From positions 1-5,893 of the forward strand of contig JAFDCT010000226.1 of assembly GCA_019312695.1 (NCBI GenBank): a DNA stretch of 5,893 nucleotides, in the 5' to 3' direction. Both the position numbers and the translations under genes were made by a program. Source of the stretch: Deltaproteobacteria bacterium. Its GTDB lineage: Bacteria > Desulfobacterota > Desulfobulbia > Desulfobulbales > BM004. Numbering within the stretch: position 1 is the stretch's first letter; each line of letters starts with the position of its first letter. Below are positions 1 to 5,893 of the stretch, one piece after another. The notes under the pieces are model-generated. The model was not told the origin of the DNA, did not search any database, and was given only the letters and a program-made list of their open reading frames with translations.

Positions 1-228
1 CAGGGAGAACTCCAGCCCGATGGTGAACAGCAGCAGCACCACCCCGATCTCGGCCATGAGTTCCACCTCATGCACACCCTTCACCAGGTGCAGGCCGTGG
101 GGGCCGACTAGGGCACCCGTTACCAGAAAACCAATGATGGCGGGCAGCTTTATCTTATGGCAGACCTGGAGAACAATGATGGCAAGCCCGAAAATTATGG
201 CAATATCCTGTAAGAGCTTTATCTCCAT
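1..228 (-). CDS. Kef-type (CPA2) cation:proton antiporter, N-terminal fragment
   Basis: This is the first 76 codons of an integral inner-membrane antiporter of the monovalent cation:proton antiporter-2 (CPA2, KefB/KefC-like) family, which exchanges K+ or Na+ for protons. The gene continues beyond the left edge. The visible part has three hydrophobic segments at about residues 6-23, 29-46 and 56-74. It carries the family signatures GFLVTGALVGPHGL (residues 33-46) and LLLFTIGLEFSL (residues 65-76). The start is ATG at 228-226, with an AAGGAT ribosome-binding site (minus strand of 233-238) four bases upstream. It is divergent from the purine gene across a 235-bp AT-rich region. The domains that would separate Kef channels from simple Na+/H+ antiporters (the C-terminal RCK/TrkA-N part) lie outside the window, so the ion and any regulation cannot be assigned. 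The family is clear; the subfamily is not. Confidence 0.85.
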   Translation of the reverse strand, partial: MEIKLLQDIAIIFGLAIIVLQVCHKIKLPAIIGFLVTGALVGPHGLHLVKGVHEVELMAEIGVVLLLFTIGLEFSL

Positions 229-463
229 GGCAATCCTTTTTCCGATTTCAATCTTTAAAAAAGCAGAATGTTATATTAATTCAAATATGCAAGCCTGCAA
301 TAACAATTCTTCTTCGTTGTATCACACCAATTTTGTCAACAAATAAAATGGCAAAAAACAAGCTTTTCAGCTTGCAGATTGAGCTGCAAAATATTAGATA
401 AGCGACTACGTTCTTTTCCAGAAATTCTTTCACTTTTTTCATTATACATACAAGGAGTTTGCA
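229..463. promoter_or_regulatory. Divergent intergenic region between the antiporter and AICAR formyltransferase genes
   Basis: This 235-bp AT-rich stretch must hold the promoters of both divergent genes. For the antiporter, the best minus-strand candidate is TATAAC (minus of 270-275) with TTGCAG 19 bp upstream (minus of 295-300), which is a long spacer. For the plus-strand gene, TTGCAG (372-377) and TAGATA (395-400) are 17 bp apart but each matches consensus at only about three of six bases. TAAAAT at 344-349 is a good -10 but lacks a -35. The formyltransferase has a clear AAGGAG ribosome-binding site at 452-457. I see no PurR-like palindrome and no purine riboswitch core. The promoter calls are weak inferences; the divergent arrangement is seen directly. 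Confidence 0.4.
359..389 (+). other. Two overlapping, mutually exclusive small hairpins upstream of the AICAR formyltransferase
   Basis: CAAGCT (359-364) pairs with AGCTTG (369-374) around a TTTC loop. TTGCAG (372-377) pairs with CTGCAA (384-389) around a six-base loop. The two stems share bases 372-374, so only one can form at a time. If the transcript starts upstream of 359, this could be a leader switch. It may equally be a DNA-level palindrome pair for a regulator, or chance in AT-rich sequence. No T-tract directly follows either stem, so neither is a standard terminator. Confidence 0.3.
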
Positions 464-1753
464 ATGGCTGATCTGAAAAAAATGTACACCACCATTCTCG
501 GCGATCACTTCCCCATGGAGATGAAAATAACCTTCGGTGACCAGACCCTGGTCTACCGGAAACGGACATGGGCCATTTCCCAGGAAGACGGTTCTGTTGA
601 TGAGCGCGGTATCCGTTACGGTGAGAACCCGGACCAGGAGGCGGCCCTTTACGAACTTGTCAACGGCAACCTTGTTCTGGGGGACTGTAAGTTCATAGAA
701 CCGGGCAACGGCCTGGTGTCCGCCATACCGGTTGAGGATATGCTGCAGGTAGGCAAGCATCCAGGCAAGATTAATCTGACCGATGTGGACAACGGTCTCA
801 ATATTATCAAATACCTGATGGACAGACCTGCTGCCGTGATCCTCAAGCATAACAATCCCTGCGGCGCGGCCTACGGCTCTTCGCTGGTAGATGCCTATTA
901 CAAGGCGAACCGCTCTGACCGCATTGCCGCCTTTGGCGGGGCCCTTATCCTTAACAGGCCCTGCGACACGGATACGGCAAACCTGATCAAGGACAACTAC
1001 CTCGAGGTGGTCTGCGCTCCTGAATTTGAAGAGAACTCTATTGATATTCTTGCCTCACGCAAAAATCTACGTATTATCCGCATGGCCCGTATTGAACGCT
1101 TGGCAGAATTCGAGAAGTTCCGCTTTGTGGATTTCAAGAGTCTGATTGACGGCGGCATCATCATCCAGCAGTCGGCTGTCAACTCGATCCGTTCACGGGC
1201 CGACCTGAAACCGGCTGTTTCCACATACCAGGGCAGGGAATACAAGGTCGAACGCGCTTCCACCGACCGGGAGATTGATGACATGCTCTTCGGCTGGGCC
1301 GTTGAGCACGGGGTCACCTCAAATTCCGTTCTTTATGTCAAGGACGGCTGCACCGTGGGTATCGGCACGGGCGAGCAGGACCGGGTCGGCGTTGCTGAGA
1401 TTGCGGTGCATAAGGCCTATATAAAACATGCTGATATCGTCTGCTTTGACAAATACGGTATCCCCTATGCCGACCTGGCCCTTGAAGTGAAACAGGGCAA
1501 AAGAAATACGGCGGACCAGGAGGAAATTGATGCCAAGACCAAAGCGGACAGGGCCGGGCTGCCGGGTTCTGTCATGATTTCCGATGCTTTCTTCCCCTTC
1601 CGTGACGGTGCTGATGTCGGTATCGAACAGGGAGTTTCAGCCATCCTGCAGGCCGGCGGCTCCATGAATGATTACCAGACGATCCAGGCTTGCAACGAGG
1701 CCGACCCGCAGGTCACCATGATGTTTACCGGCCAGCGGTCTTTCAAGCATTAA
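464..1753 (+). CDS. purH: Stand-alone AICAR formyltransferase (PurH C-terminal domain only)
   Basis: This 429-residue cytosolic enzyme is predicted to transfer a formyl group from 10-formyltetrahydrofolate to AICAR, giving FAICAR, the penultimate step of de novo IMP synthesis. It matches the formyltransferase half of bifunctional PurH. Visible motifs are RYGENPDQEAALY (51-63), the catalytic Lys-His pair in KHNNPCGAA (K128, H129), DRIAAFGGALILNR (152-165), EVVCAPEF (181-188), SNSVLYVKDG (286-295; N287 aligns with the conserved active-site Asn), SDAFFPFRDG (373-382) and the C-terminal FTGQRSFKH. The usual IMP cyclohydrolase domain of about 200 residues is absent. It is replaced by about 48 N-terminal residues I do not recognise. 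A full PurH is about 520-600 residues. The ATG is fixed by AAGGAG six bases upstream and an in-frame TAG at 395-397. Such proteins have also been called PurH2 or PurV. The IMP cyclohydrolase must be encoded elsewhere. It is monocistronic here and ends at a strong terminator. Confidence 0.93.
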   Translation: MADLKKMYTTILGDHFPMEMKITFGDQTLVYRKRTWAISQEDGSVDERGIRYGENPDQEAALYELVNGNLVLGDCKFIEPGNGLVSAIPVEDMLQVGKHPGKINLTDVDNGLNIIKYLMDRPAAVILKHNNPCGAAYGSSLVDAYYKANRSDRIAAFGGALILNRPCDTDTANLIKDNYLEVVCAPEFEENSIDILASRKNLRIIRMARIERLAEFEKFRFVDFKSLIDGGIIIQQSAVNSIRSRADLKPAVSTYQGREYKVERASTDREIDDMLFGWAVEHGVTSNSVLYVKDGCTVGIGTGEQDRVGVAEIAVHKAYIKHADIVCFDKYGIPYADLALEVKQGKRNTADQEEIDAKTKADRAGLPGSVMISDAFFPFRDGADVGIEQGVSAILQAGGSMNDYQTIQACNEADPQVTMMFTGQRSFKH

Positions 1754-1777
1754 GACTTTTCCTGAAAATCTTTAATA

Positions 1778-1808
1778 AAAAAGGCGGAGCTTTAGGCTCC
1801 GCCTTTTT
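1778..1808. terminator. Bidirectional intrinsic terminator between convergent purH and polA
   Basis: A perfect 13-bp stem has left arm AAAAAGGCGGAGC (1778-1790) and right arm GCTCCGCCTTTTT (1796-1808), with a five-base loop TTTAG. The GC-rich core is flanked by A-runs on the left and T-runs on the right, so transcripts from either side leave a U-tract after the stem. It begins 24 bases after the purH stop codon (1751-1753) and lies 42 bases downstream of the polA stop. With a single bulged A, the pairing extends into the neighbouring TAAT/ATTA bases. One hairpin probably serves both genes. Confidence 0.92.
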
Positions 1809-1850
1809 ATTATTTTATAATAAGTCATTTGACGTCATTTATTTCAAAAA

Positions 1851-4532
1851 TCAGACTTTTGCCAGGTTCTTGCCCATTGAAGTATTGACCACCAACGGCA
1901 CATCCAGTTTAATTACCGATTCCATAGATTCCCGGACGAGCTTCTCAACAATATTAGCCTCTTCTTTCGGGACCTCAAAAACAAGTTCATCATGGATCTG
2001 CAGCAGCATTTTCGCTTGTAATGCTGCTTTGGCCAGTTCCCTGTCCACCTTGATCATGGCCAGCTTGATGATATCTGCGGCCGTACCCTGGATAGGAGTA
2101 TTGATAGCGGTACGCTCGGCAAATTCACGCCGTGTCCTGTTGGAGCTGTTAATGTCAGGCAGTAGCCTGATGCGGTTTAGGAGAGTGGTCACATGAAAAT
2201 CCTTCCTGGCCTGTTTGACAATTTTCTCCATGAACTGCTGCACCCCTGGATAGTGCTTGAAATAACGGTCAATAAAAGTCTGTGCCTCTTTGCGGCTCAG
2301 GTTTAGCTGGCTGGCAAGACCGAAACTGCTCATGCCGTAGACTATGCCGAAATTGATGGTCTTGGCTACCCGCCGCATCTGGGATGTGATCAGCATGGGT
2401 GAAACAAAAAATATCTCTGCCGCGGTCCGGTTGTGTATATCCTGGCCTGAACGGAATGCTTCAAGAAGCGCCTTGTCCTGTGAATAGTGGGCCAGGACCC
2501 TGAGATCGATCTGCGAATAGTCGCCGGCCACAAAGACATAGCCCTTTTCAGGCACAAATGCCTGGCGGATCCGCTGCCCCTCCTCTGTCCGGATGGGAAT
2601 GTTCTGCAGGTTCGGGTTGCTGCTGGAAAGACGGCCTGTTGCCGTAACAGTCTGGTTGAAGGAGGTATGCACCCGCCCTGTTTTCGGATGCACAAGACCG
2701 GCCAGTTTATCAACATAGGTTGACTGCAGCTTGCTCAGGTTGCGGTGGATAAGAACTGCCTGGGGCAGTTCATGGAAAGAGAGCTTTTCAAGCACCTTGA
2801 CATCGGTTGAATACCCTGTCTTGGTCTTGCGGCCGTGCGGCAGCTTGAGTTTTTCAAAAAGTATCTCTCCCAGCTGCCTTGGTGAATTTATATTGAATTC
2901 CTGGCCGGCAAGCTTATAGATCTCCTGTTCCAGCTCAGCCAGTTTTGTGCCGAATTCTTTTGACAGTTCCTGCAGGAGGTCGATATCCACCTTAATGCCT
3001 GCCAGCTCCATCTCAGCCAGGATCGGCACCAGGGGAGTCTCTAAATCGGCAAAAAGCTGCCAGAGATCCCGCTTCTCAAGCCTGGGCCTGGATTCCTCCC
3101 ACAACAGGCAGGCACCATACACATCCTCGCAGGAATAATTCTTGGCATCTTCAAAGGAAACATAGGCAAATGCATCCGGCCGCTTGTCACCTTTCGTCAC
3201 CTCGGTGAAGGAGGTAAGCTTGATGTCCAGGATTTCCCGACAGAGATCATCAAGCTTGAAGGTACGCCTGCCTGGATCAAGAAGGTAGGCTGCTATCATG
3301 GTATCCCACAAGGGGCCCTTGAGACATACTCCCCCACCCTGCAGCTTTATGATGCTGTAGTCAAACTTGAGGTTATGTCCGAGCTTGGGCAGTTTTTTAT
3401 CTTCCAGAAAAGGTTTTAAGGCGTGCAGCACATCTTTTTTCAACAGCTGCCCGGCCAGCGGTTTCCCGTCTTCTTCCCTGTGGCCCAGGGGTATATAAAA
3501 AGCCTGTTTCGGGTCAATACAGACGGATAACCCGACGAGATCAGCAGAAAAAGGATCAAGGTCGGATGTCTCGGTATCAATCACCATGTAGCTCGCTTTC
3601 TTGAGCAGCTTCACAACTTTCTGCAACCCCTCCTCGGTCTGAATCAGGACAAAACCTTCCTGGTTCACTGCTTCAACAGGGACTTCTGCTTTCATGAGCC
3701 TGGTAAACTCCAGCTCGGTATACAGTTTTTTGAGCTTGTCGATATCAGGTTCGGGTAACAGGTAATCATCTATGTTTTCGGAAATATCAAGATCTTCCTT
3801 CAGGTCTATCAATTCTCTTGACAGCAAAGCATCCTGTTTATGAACCTCGAGGTTTTCCTTCATCTTGCTCTTCTTGAGATTCTCAATGTTATTGTATAAC
3901 CCGTCCAGGGAGCCGAATTCATTAATAAGCTTTTCTGCTGATTTTGGCCCGATGCCGGGTACCCCGGGAATGTTGTCGCTCTTGTCACCCATCAGGGCAA
4001 AAAGATCAAGAAGCCTGTCAGGATTAACATTATACTTTTTCTTCACACCCTCGGAATCCATGACAACATCTTTCATCGGATCCCAGAGAATGATATCATC
4101 ACCTACCAGCTGCAGCAGGTCTTTGTCACCTGATACCACAATGACCTTATAGCCGGCGGCAGCGAGTTTGCGTGCCGCGGAGGCAATTAGGTCGTCAGCT
4201 TCAACACCCTGCTCCTCCATGGTATGGATATTGTGGGCTTCAACTATCATCTTGATATAGGGAATCTGCACAGCCAGGTCATCGGGCATGGGCGGCCGGT
4301 TGGCCTTGTAATCAGGATATTTTTCATGGCGGAAGTTCGGGCCTTTCGCATCAAATGCAACTGCCAGGTATTGCGGTGATTTTTCCCTGATAACCCGCAG
4401 CAGGATATTGGTAAAGCCATAGGCTGCATGGGTCGGCAGACCGTTTGCCGTTGTAAGGGGTGCAATAGCATGATAGGCCCGGTAAAAATAGGCTGAGCCG
4501 TCAATAAGATATACAGGTTCTTTTGCAGTCAT
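1851..4532 (-). CDS. polA: DNA polymerase I, full length with both exonucleases
   Basis: This 893-residue cytosolic enzyme removes RNA primers, fills gaps and acts in excision repair; E. coli PolA has 928 residues. The 5'-3' exonuclease/FEN domain (about 1-290) shows D11 in LIDGSAYFYRAY, D61, EADD (111-114), SGDKDLL (134-140) and the helix-hairpin-helix MGDKSDNIPGVPGIGPKSAE (181-200). The 3'-5' proofreading domain (about 300-490) keeps all metal ligands: D319 and E321 in VIDTETSDLD, D391 in HNLKFD, and Y466/D470 in YSCED. The polymerase domain shows RLSSSNPNLQNIPIR (634-648), motif A DYSQIDLR (D671), motif B RRVAKTINFGIVYGMS (R720, K724, F728, Y732) and motif C QIHDELVFEV (H847, D848). Motif A has Asp676 where E. 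coli has the steric-gate Glu710. The ATG at 4532-4530 fits the family start, but no clear Shine-Dalgarno precedes it. It lies 116 bp downstream of the codirectional ATPase gene. Confidence 0.98.
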   Translation of the reverse strand: MTAKEPVYLIDGSAYFYRAYHAIAPLTTANGLPTHAAYGFTNILLRVIREKSPQYLAVAFDAKGPNFRHEKYPDYKANRPPMPDDLAVQIPYIKMIVEAHNIHTMEEQGVEADDLIASAARKLAAAGYKVIVVSGDKDLLQLVGDDIILWDPMKDVVMDSEGVKKKYNVNPDRLLDLFALMGDKSDNIPGVPGIGPKSAEKLINEFGSLDGLYNNIENLKKSKMKENLEVHKQDALLSRELIDLKEDLDISENIDDYLLPEPDIDKLKKLYTELEFTRLMKAEVPVEAVNQEGFVLIQTEEGLQKVVKLLKKASYMVIDTETSDLDPFSADLVGLSVCIDPKQAFYIPLGHREEDGKPLAGQLLKKDVLHALKPFLEDKKLPKLGHNLKFDYSIIKLQGGGVCLKGPLWDTMIAAYLLDPGRRTFKLDDLCREILDIKLTSFTEVTKGDKRPDAFAYVSFEDAKNYSCEDVYGACLLWEESRPRLEKRDLWQLFADLETPLVPILAEMELAGIKVDIDLLQELSKEFGTKLAELEQEIYKLAGQEFNINSPRQLGEILFEKLKLPHGRKTKTGYSTDVKVLEKLSFHELPQAVLIHRNLSKLQSTYVDKLAGLVHPKTGRVHTSFNQTVTATGRLSSSNPNLQNIPIRTEEGQRIRQAFVPEKGYVFVAGDYSQIDLRVLAHYSQDKALLEAFRSGQDIHNRTAAEIFFVSPMLITSQMRRVAKTINFGIVYGMSSFGLASQLNLSRKEAQTFIDRYFKHYPGVQQFMEKIVKQARKDFHVTTLLNRIRLLPDINSSNRTRREFAERTAINTPIQGTAADIIKLAMIKVDRELAKAALQAKMLLQIHDELVFEVPKEEANIVEKLVRESMESVIKLDVPLVVNTSMGKNLAKV

Positions 4533-4556
4533 GGCAGGATAGTAACAGGTGGGAAG

Positions 4557-4657
4557 AAAATGTAAAATTGAAAATTAAGATCTTTTTATTGCAGACCCGC
4601 TCCCTGGTCCTTAGCTTTCAGCATTTATTCCTCGTTTTATTCTCAACTTTACATTTT
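4557..4657 (-). repeat. Imperfect inverted repeat spanning the ATPase stop codon and the ATPase-polA spacer
   Basis: The left arm 4557-4575 (AAAATGTAAAATTGAAAAT) and the reverse complement of 4639-4657 agree at 17 of 19 positions, with 63 bases between the arms. Both differences are A versus G. In a minus-strand transcript they become G-U pairs, so that RNA could form an unbroken 19-bp stem. The right arm contains the ATPase stop codon (TAA, minus of 4649-4651) and its last Met codon. The enclosed bases hold only a weak inner hairpin (GACC 4594-4597 with GGTC 4606-4609). No T-tract follows the stem, so it is not a textbook terminator. It may be an AT-rich REP- or MITE-like intergenic repeat or a 3'-end RNA structure. 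Confidence 0.5.
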
Positions 4658-5893
4658 TCCTTTTTCCTTCAGCACTGCCAACCCGATCTGACCGACCACG
4701 AGCGGCAGCAGACTCATGCTGAAAATGAGCAGCCAGCCGTTTACGCTCGGCCGGGCGATATCCAGTACTTCAGCCAGCAGGGGCACATATACTGTAGCAG
4801 CCAGCAACAGGGTACAGAGCCCAAGCGCGCCCCAGACAAAGTAATTACGTATAATAGCATTGCCCAGAAAAGTGCTGTTTTTATCCCGCATGTTGAATAC
4901 ATGCCAGAGCTGGGCAAACGCCAGGGTGAGAAAAGATACGGTAACCGCTTCTTTTTCAGTCATGCCAAGATATCGCAGAGCGATTGCCATGGCGCCAAGC
5001 ACTGCTGTTGTTATAATTAAACCATACACCGTAACTTCAAGCCAGCGGCCTTTATTCATTATGGCTTCGCCTTTCTGGCGCGGCGGCTGTTTCATGATAT
5101 CAGGAGACCCCTCGCCTGCTGCCAGCGCCAGGGCGGGAAACACATCGGTTACCAGATTCAGAAAAAGGATCTGCAGCGGCAGTAGGGGCAGAGGCGCGCT
5201 GACAAAGGCTGCCAGGCCGACGGTCATTATTTCACTGAGATTGCAGGACAGGAGATAGACGACAAAGCTCTTGATGTTCTTGAAGATTATCCTGCCCTGT
5301 TCAACGGCATGCACGATGGAGGAAAAAGCATCATCCTTCAGGATCATGTCCGAGGCCTCCCGGGCAACCTGGGTGCCGCGCAACCCCATGGCAATACCGA
5401 TGTCAGCTTTTTTCAGGGCCGGGGCATCATTTACCCCGTCTCCGGTCATGGCGACAATGGCGCCATTTTCGCGGTGCAGCCCGATGATGTCAAGTTTCTG
5501 CCTGGGACTGACCCGGGCAAAAAGACTGATGCCAAGCAGCTTTTTCTTCTCCGCAGCAGAAAGCACATCAGAGGGCTTAAGATCACTGCCGTGGAGCACC
5601 GGAGCCTTGAGATCATCAACAGGGCCTACGGCATGACCTATGGCCTGGGCTGTTACCGGATGATCACCCGTGGCCATGATGACCCTGACCCCCGCATCCC
5701 GGCACTCCTCAAGCGCCTGCCGCACATCCTGCCGCGGTGGGTCAATGAGCCCGATCAGTCCCAGAAAAACCAGATGTTCATAAGGAGGTGCATCAAGCTG
5801 CTCCACCTCTTTTTCCGCCAGCGCCAGGGCGGGAAACACATCGGTTACCAGATTCAGAAAAAGGATCTGCAGCGGCAGTAGGGGCAGAGGCGC
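4649..5893 (-). CDS. P2-type (Ca2+-pump-like) cation-transporting P-type ATPase, C-terminal part
   Basis: This is the last 414 codons, as read, of an inner-membrane ATP-driven cation pump; the 5' part is off the right edge. Counting from the edge, it has LGLIGLIDPPR (44-54), MATGDHPVTA (73-82), and the P-domain hinge MTGDGVNDAPALKKADIGIA (149-168). M5 has SCNLSE (N218, E221) and M6 has LNLVTD (N246, T249, D250), followed by about four more membrane segments to the C-terminus. N218, E221, N246, T249 and D250 correspond to SERCA Ca2+ ligands N768, E771, N796, T799 and D800. The SERCA M8 ligand E908 aligns with Gln328, as in pumps with one Ca2+ site. The phosphorylated Asp (DKTGT) is outside the window. 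Residues 1-26 (5817-5893) duplicate residues 233-258 (M6) and do not belong here, so only 4649-5816 is trustworthy. GTG at 5839 is not a real start. The substrate is inferred; Ca2+ is most likely. Confidence 0.9.
   Translation of the reverse strand, partial: APLPLLPLQILFLNLVTDVFPALALAEKEVEQLDAPPYEHLVFLGLIGLIDPPRQDVRQALEECRDAGVRVIMATGDHPVTAQAIGHAVGPVDDLKAPVLHGSDLKPSDVLSAAEKKKLLGISLFARVSPRQKLDIIGLHRENGAIVAMTGDGVNDAPALKKADIGIAMGLRGTQVAREASDMILKDDAFSSIVHAVEQGRIIFKNIKSFVVYLLSCNLSEIMTVGLAAFVSAPLPLLPLQILFLNLVTDVFPALALAAGEGSPDIMKQPPRQKGEAIMNKGRWLEVTVYGLIITTAVLGAMAIALRYLGMTEKEAVTVSFLTLAFAQLWHVFNMRDKNSTFLGNAIIRNYFVWGALGLCTLLLAATVYVPLLAEVLDIARPSVNGWLLIFSMSLLPLVVGQIGLAVLKEKGKM
5121..5197 (+). repeat. Direct repeat copy 1 (native position, ATPase M6 coding)
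   Basis: This 77-base stretch is identical to 5817-5893. Read on the minus strand it encodes the M6 segment with QILFLNLVTDVFPALALA, exactly where P2-type ATPases have it: after M5 and before the loop leading to M7. It is therefore the original copy. The identity stops abruptly on the left (5118-5120 GCT versus 5814-5816 TCC). Confidence 0.95.
5817..5893 (+). repeat. Direct repeat copy 2 at the window end, probable assembly-end artefact
   Basis: This is an exact 77-base copy of 5121-5197, displaced by 696 bases (232 codons, so in frame), and it runs to the last base of the window. It would put the M6 membrane segment just before EKEVEQLDAPPYEHLVFLG. In this family that position holds soluble nucleotide-binding-domain sequence ending like RVLALA. 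The shared LALA codons (minus strand of about 5817-5828) look like the microhomology at which the sequence jumps. Bases after 5816 should not be used as true flanking sequence without checking. Confidence 0.85.

Noticed and set aside
334..339. A perfect TTGACA on the minus strand, possible -35 of the antiporter promoter.
   Set aside because: At 16-18 bp spacing the downstream sequence is CGAAGA-like, not a -10. The only TA-rich hexamer (TACAAC) is about 12 bp away, which is too close.
441..448. TTATACA-like -10 element just before the purH start.
   Set aside because: A start site about 7 bp downstream would fall within the AAGGAG ribosome site at 452-457, leaving no usable leader.
281..850. 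Long minus-strand open frame overlapping the 5' half of the AICAR formyltransferase, with an internal 53-codon piece (442-281) rich in hydrophobic residues.
   Set aside because: The part over purH is an antisense shadow of a confidently identified gene. The intergenic 53-codon piece has an ATG but no Shine-Dalgarno, and no family is recognisable. It would also occupy the region that has to hold the divergent promoters.
4523..5020. Plus-strand open frame of 165 codons over the ATPase 3' end.
   Set aside because: It is antisense to a gene with clear P-type ATPase motifs, starts inside polA, and has no recognisable family features or ribosome site.
5837..5839. GTG as the start of the ATPase gene.
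   Set aside because: It is the Val codon of the M6 motif NLVTDV inside the duplicated 77 bases. The real protein must start several hundred codons upstream, outside the window.
5309..5881. Plus-strand open frame of 190 codons over the ATPase, plus another at 5271-5636.
   Set aside because: Both are shadows antisense to the conserved P-domain region (TGDGVNDAP). The first also runs into the duplicated 77-base end.
1..5893. CRISPR arrays, tRNA or rRNA genes, transposases, phage genes, toxin-antitoxin or defence systems.
   Set aside because: No regularly spaced repeats, cloverleaf-like segments or matching protein motifs were found on either strand. All long stretches are explained by four housekeeping or transport genes.

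Overview
The window looks like ordinary chromosome from a Gram-negative anaerobe, most likely a sulfate-reducer-type member of the Desulfobacterota (former Deltaproteobacteria, Desulfobulbaceae-like). This rests on protein flavour: an AICAR transformylase without its cyclohydrolase domain, and a DNA polymerase I with intact proofreading and the motif A form DYSQIDLR. Base composition is moderate in genes and AT-rich between them. The lineage is an inference that I could not test by search.

Layout. Bases 1-228 (minus) hold the N-terminus of a Kef/CPA2-type cation:proton antiporter that runs off the left edge. Bases 229-463 are an AT-rich divergent intergenic region with two overlapping small hairpins. 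Bases 464-1753 (plus) encode a stand-alone AICAR formyltransferase (purine synthesis). Bases 1778-1808 form a strong hairpin between convergent genes that can terminate in both directions. Bases 1851-4532 (minus) encode a complete three-domain DNA polymerase I. Bases 4533-4648 are a short spacer, and a 19-bp imperfect inverted repeat in it reaches into the upstream stop codon. Bases 4649 to the right edge (minus) encode the C-terminal part of a P2-type, calcium-pump-like P-type ATPase.

The genes do not form one pathway. The formyltransferase makes FAICAR for purine nucleotides, PolA does repair and Okazaki-fragment processing, and the two membrane proteins handle cations. The ATPase and polA are codirectional with a 116-bp gap, so they could be cotranscribed, but no promoter or terminator in the gap settles this.

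I found no new multi-gene system, CRISPR array, transposase, tRNA or rRNA. The most important anomaly is technical or structural: the last 77 bases (5817-5893) exactly copy 5121-5197 of the same ATPase gene. They encode the M6 membrane segment at a place where the protein family has the end of the nucleotide-binding domain. This is probably an assembly-end artefact, so the ATPase sequence should be trusted only up to about 5816. Other points of interest are the split purH, a Glu-to-Asp change at the polymerase steric-gate position, and the inverted repeat over the ATPase stop codon.
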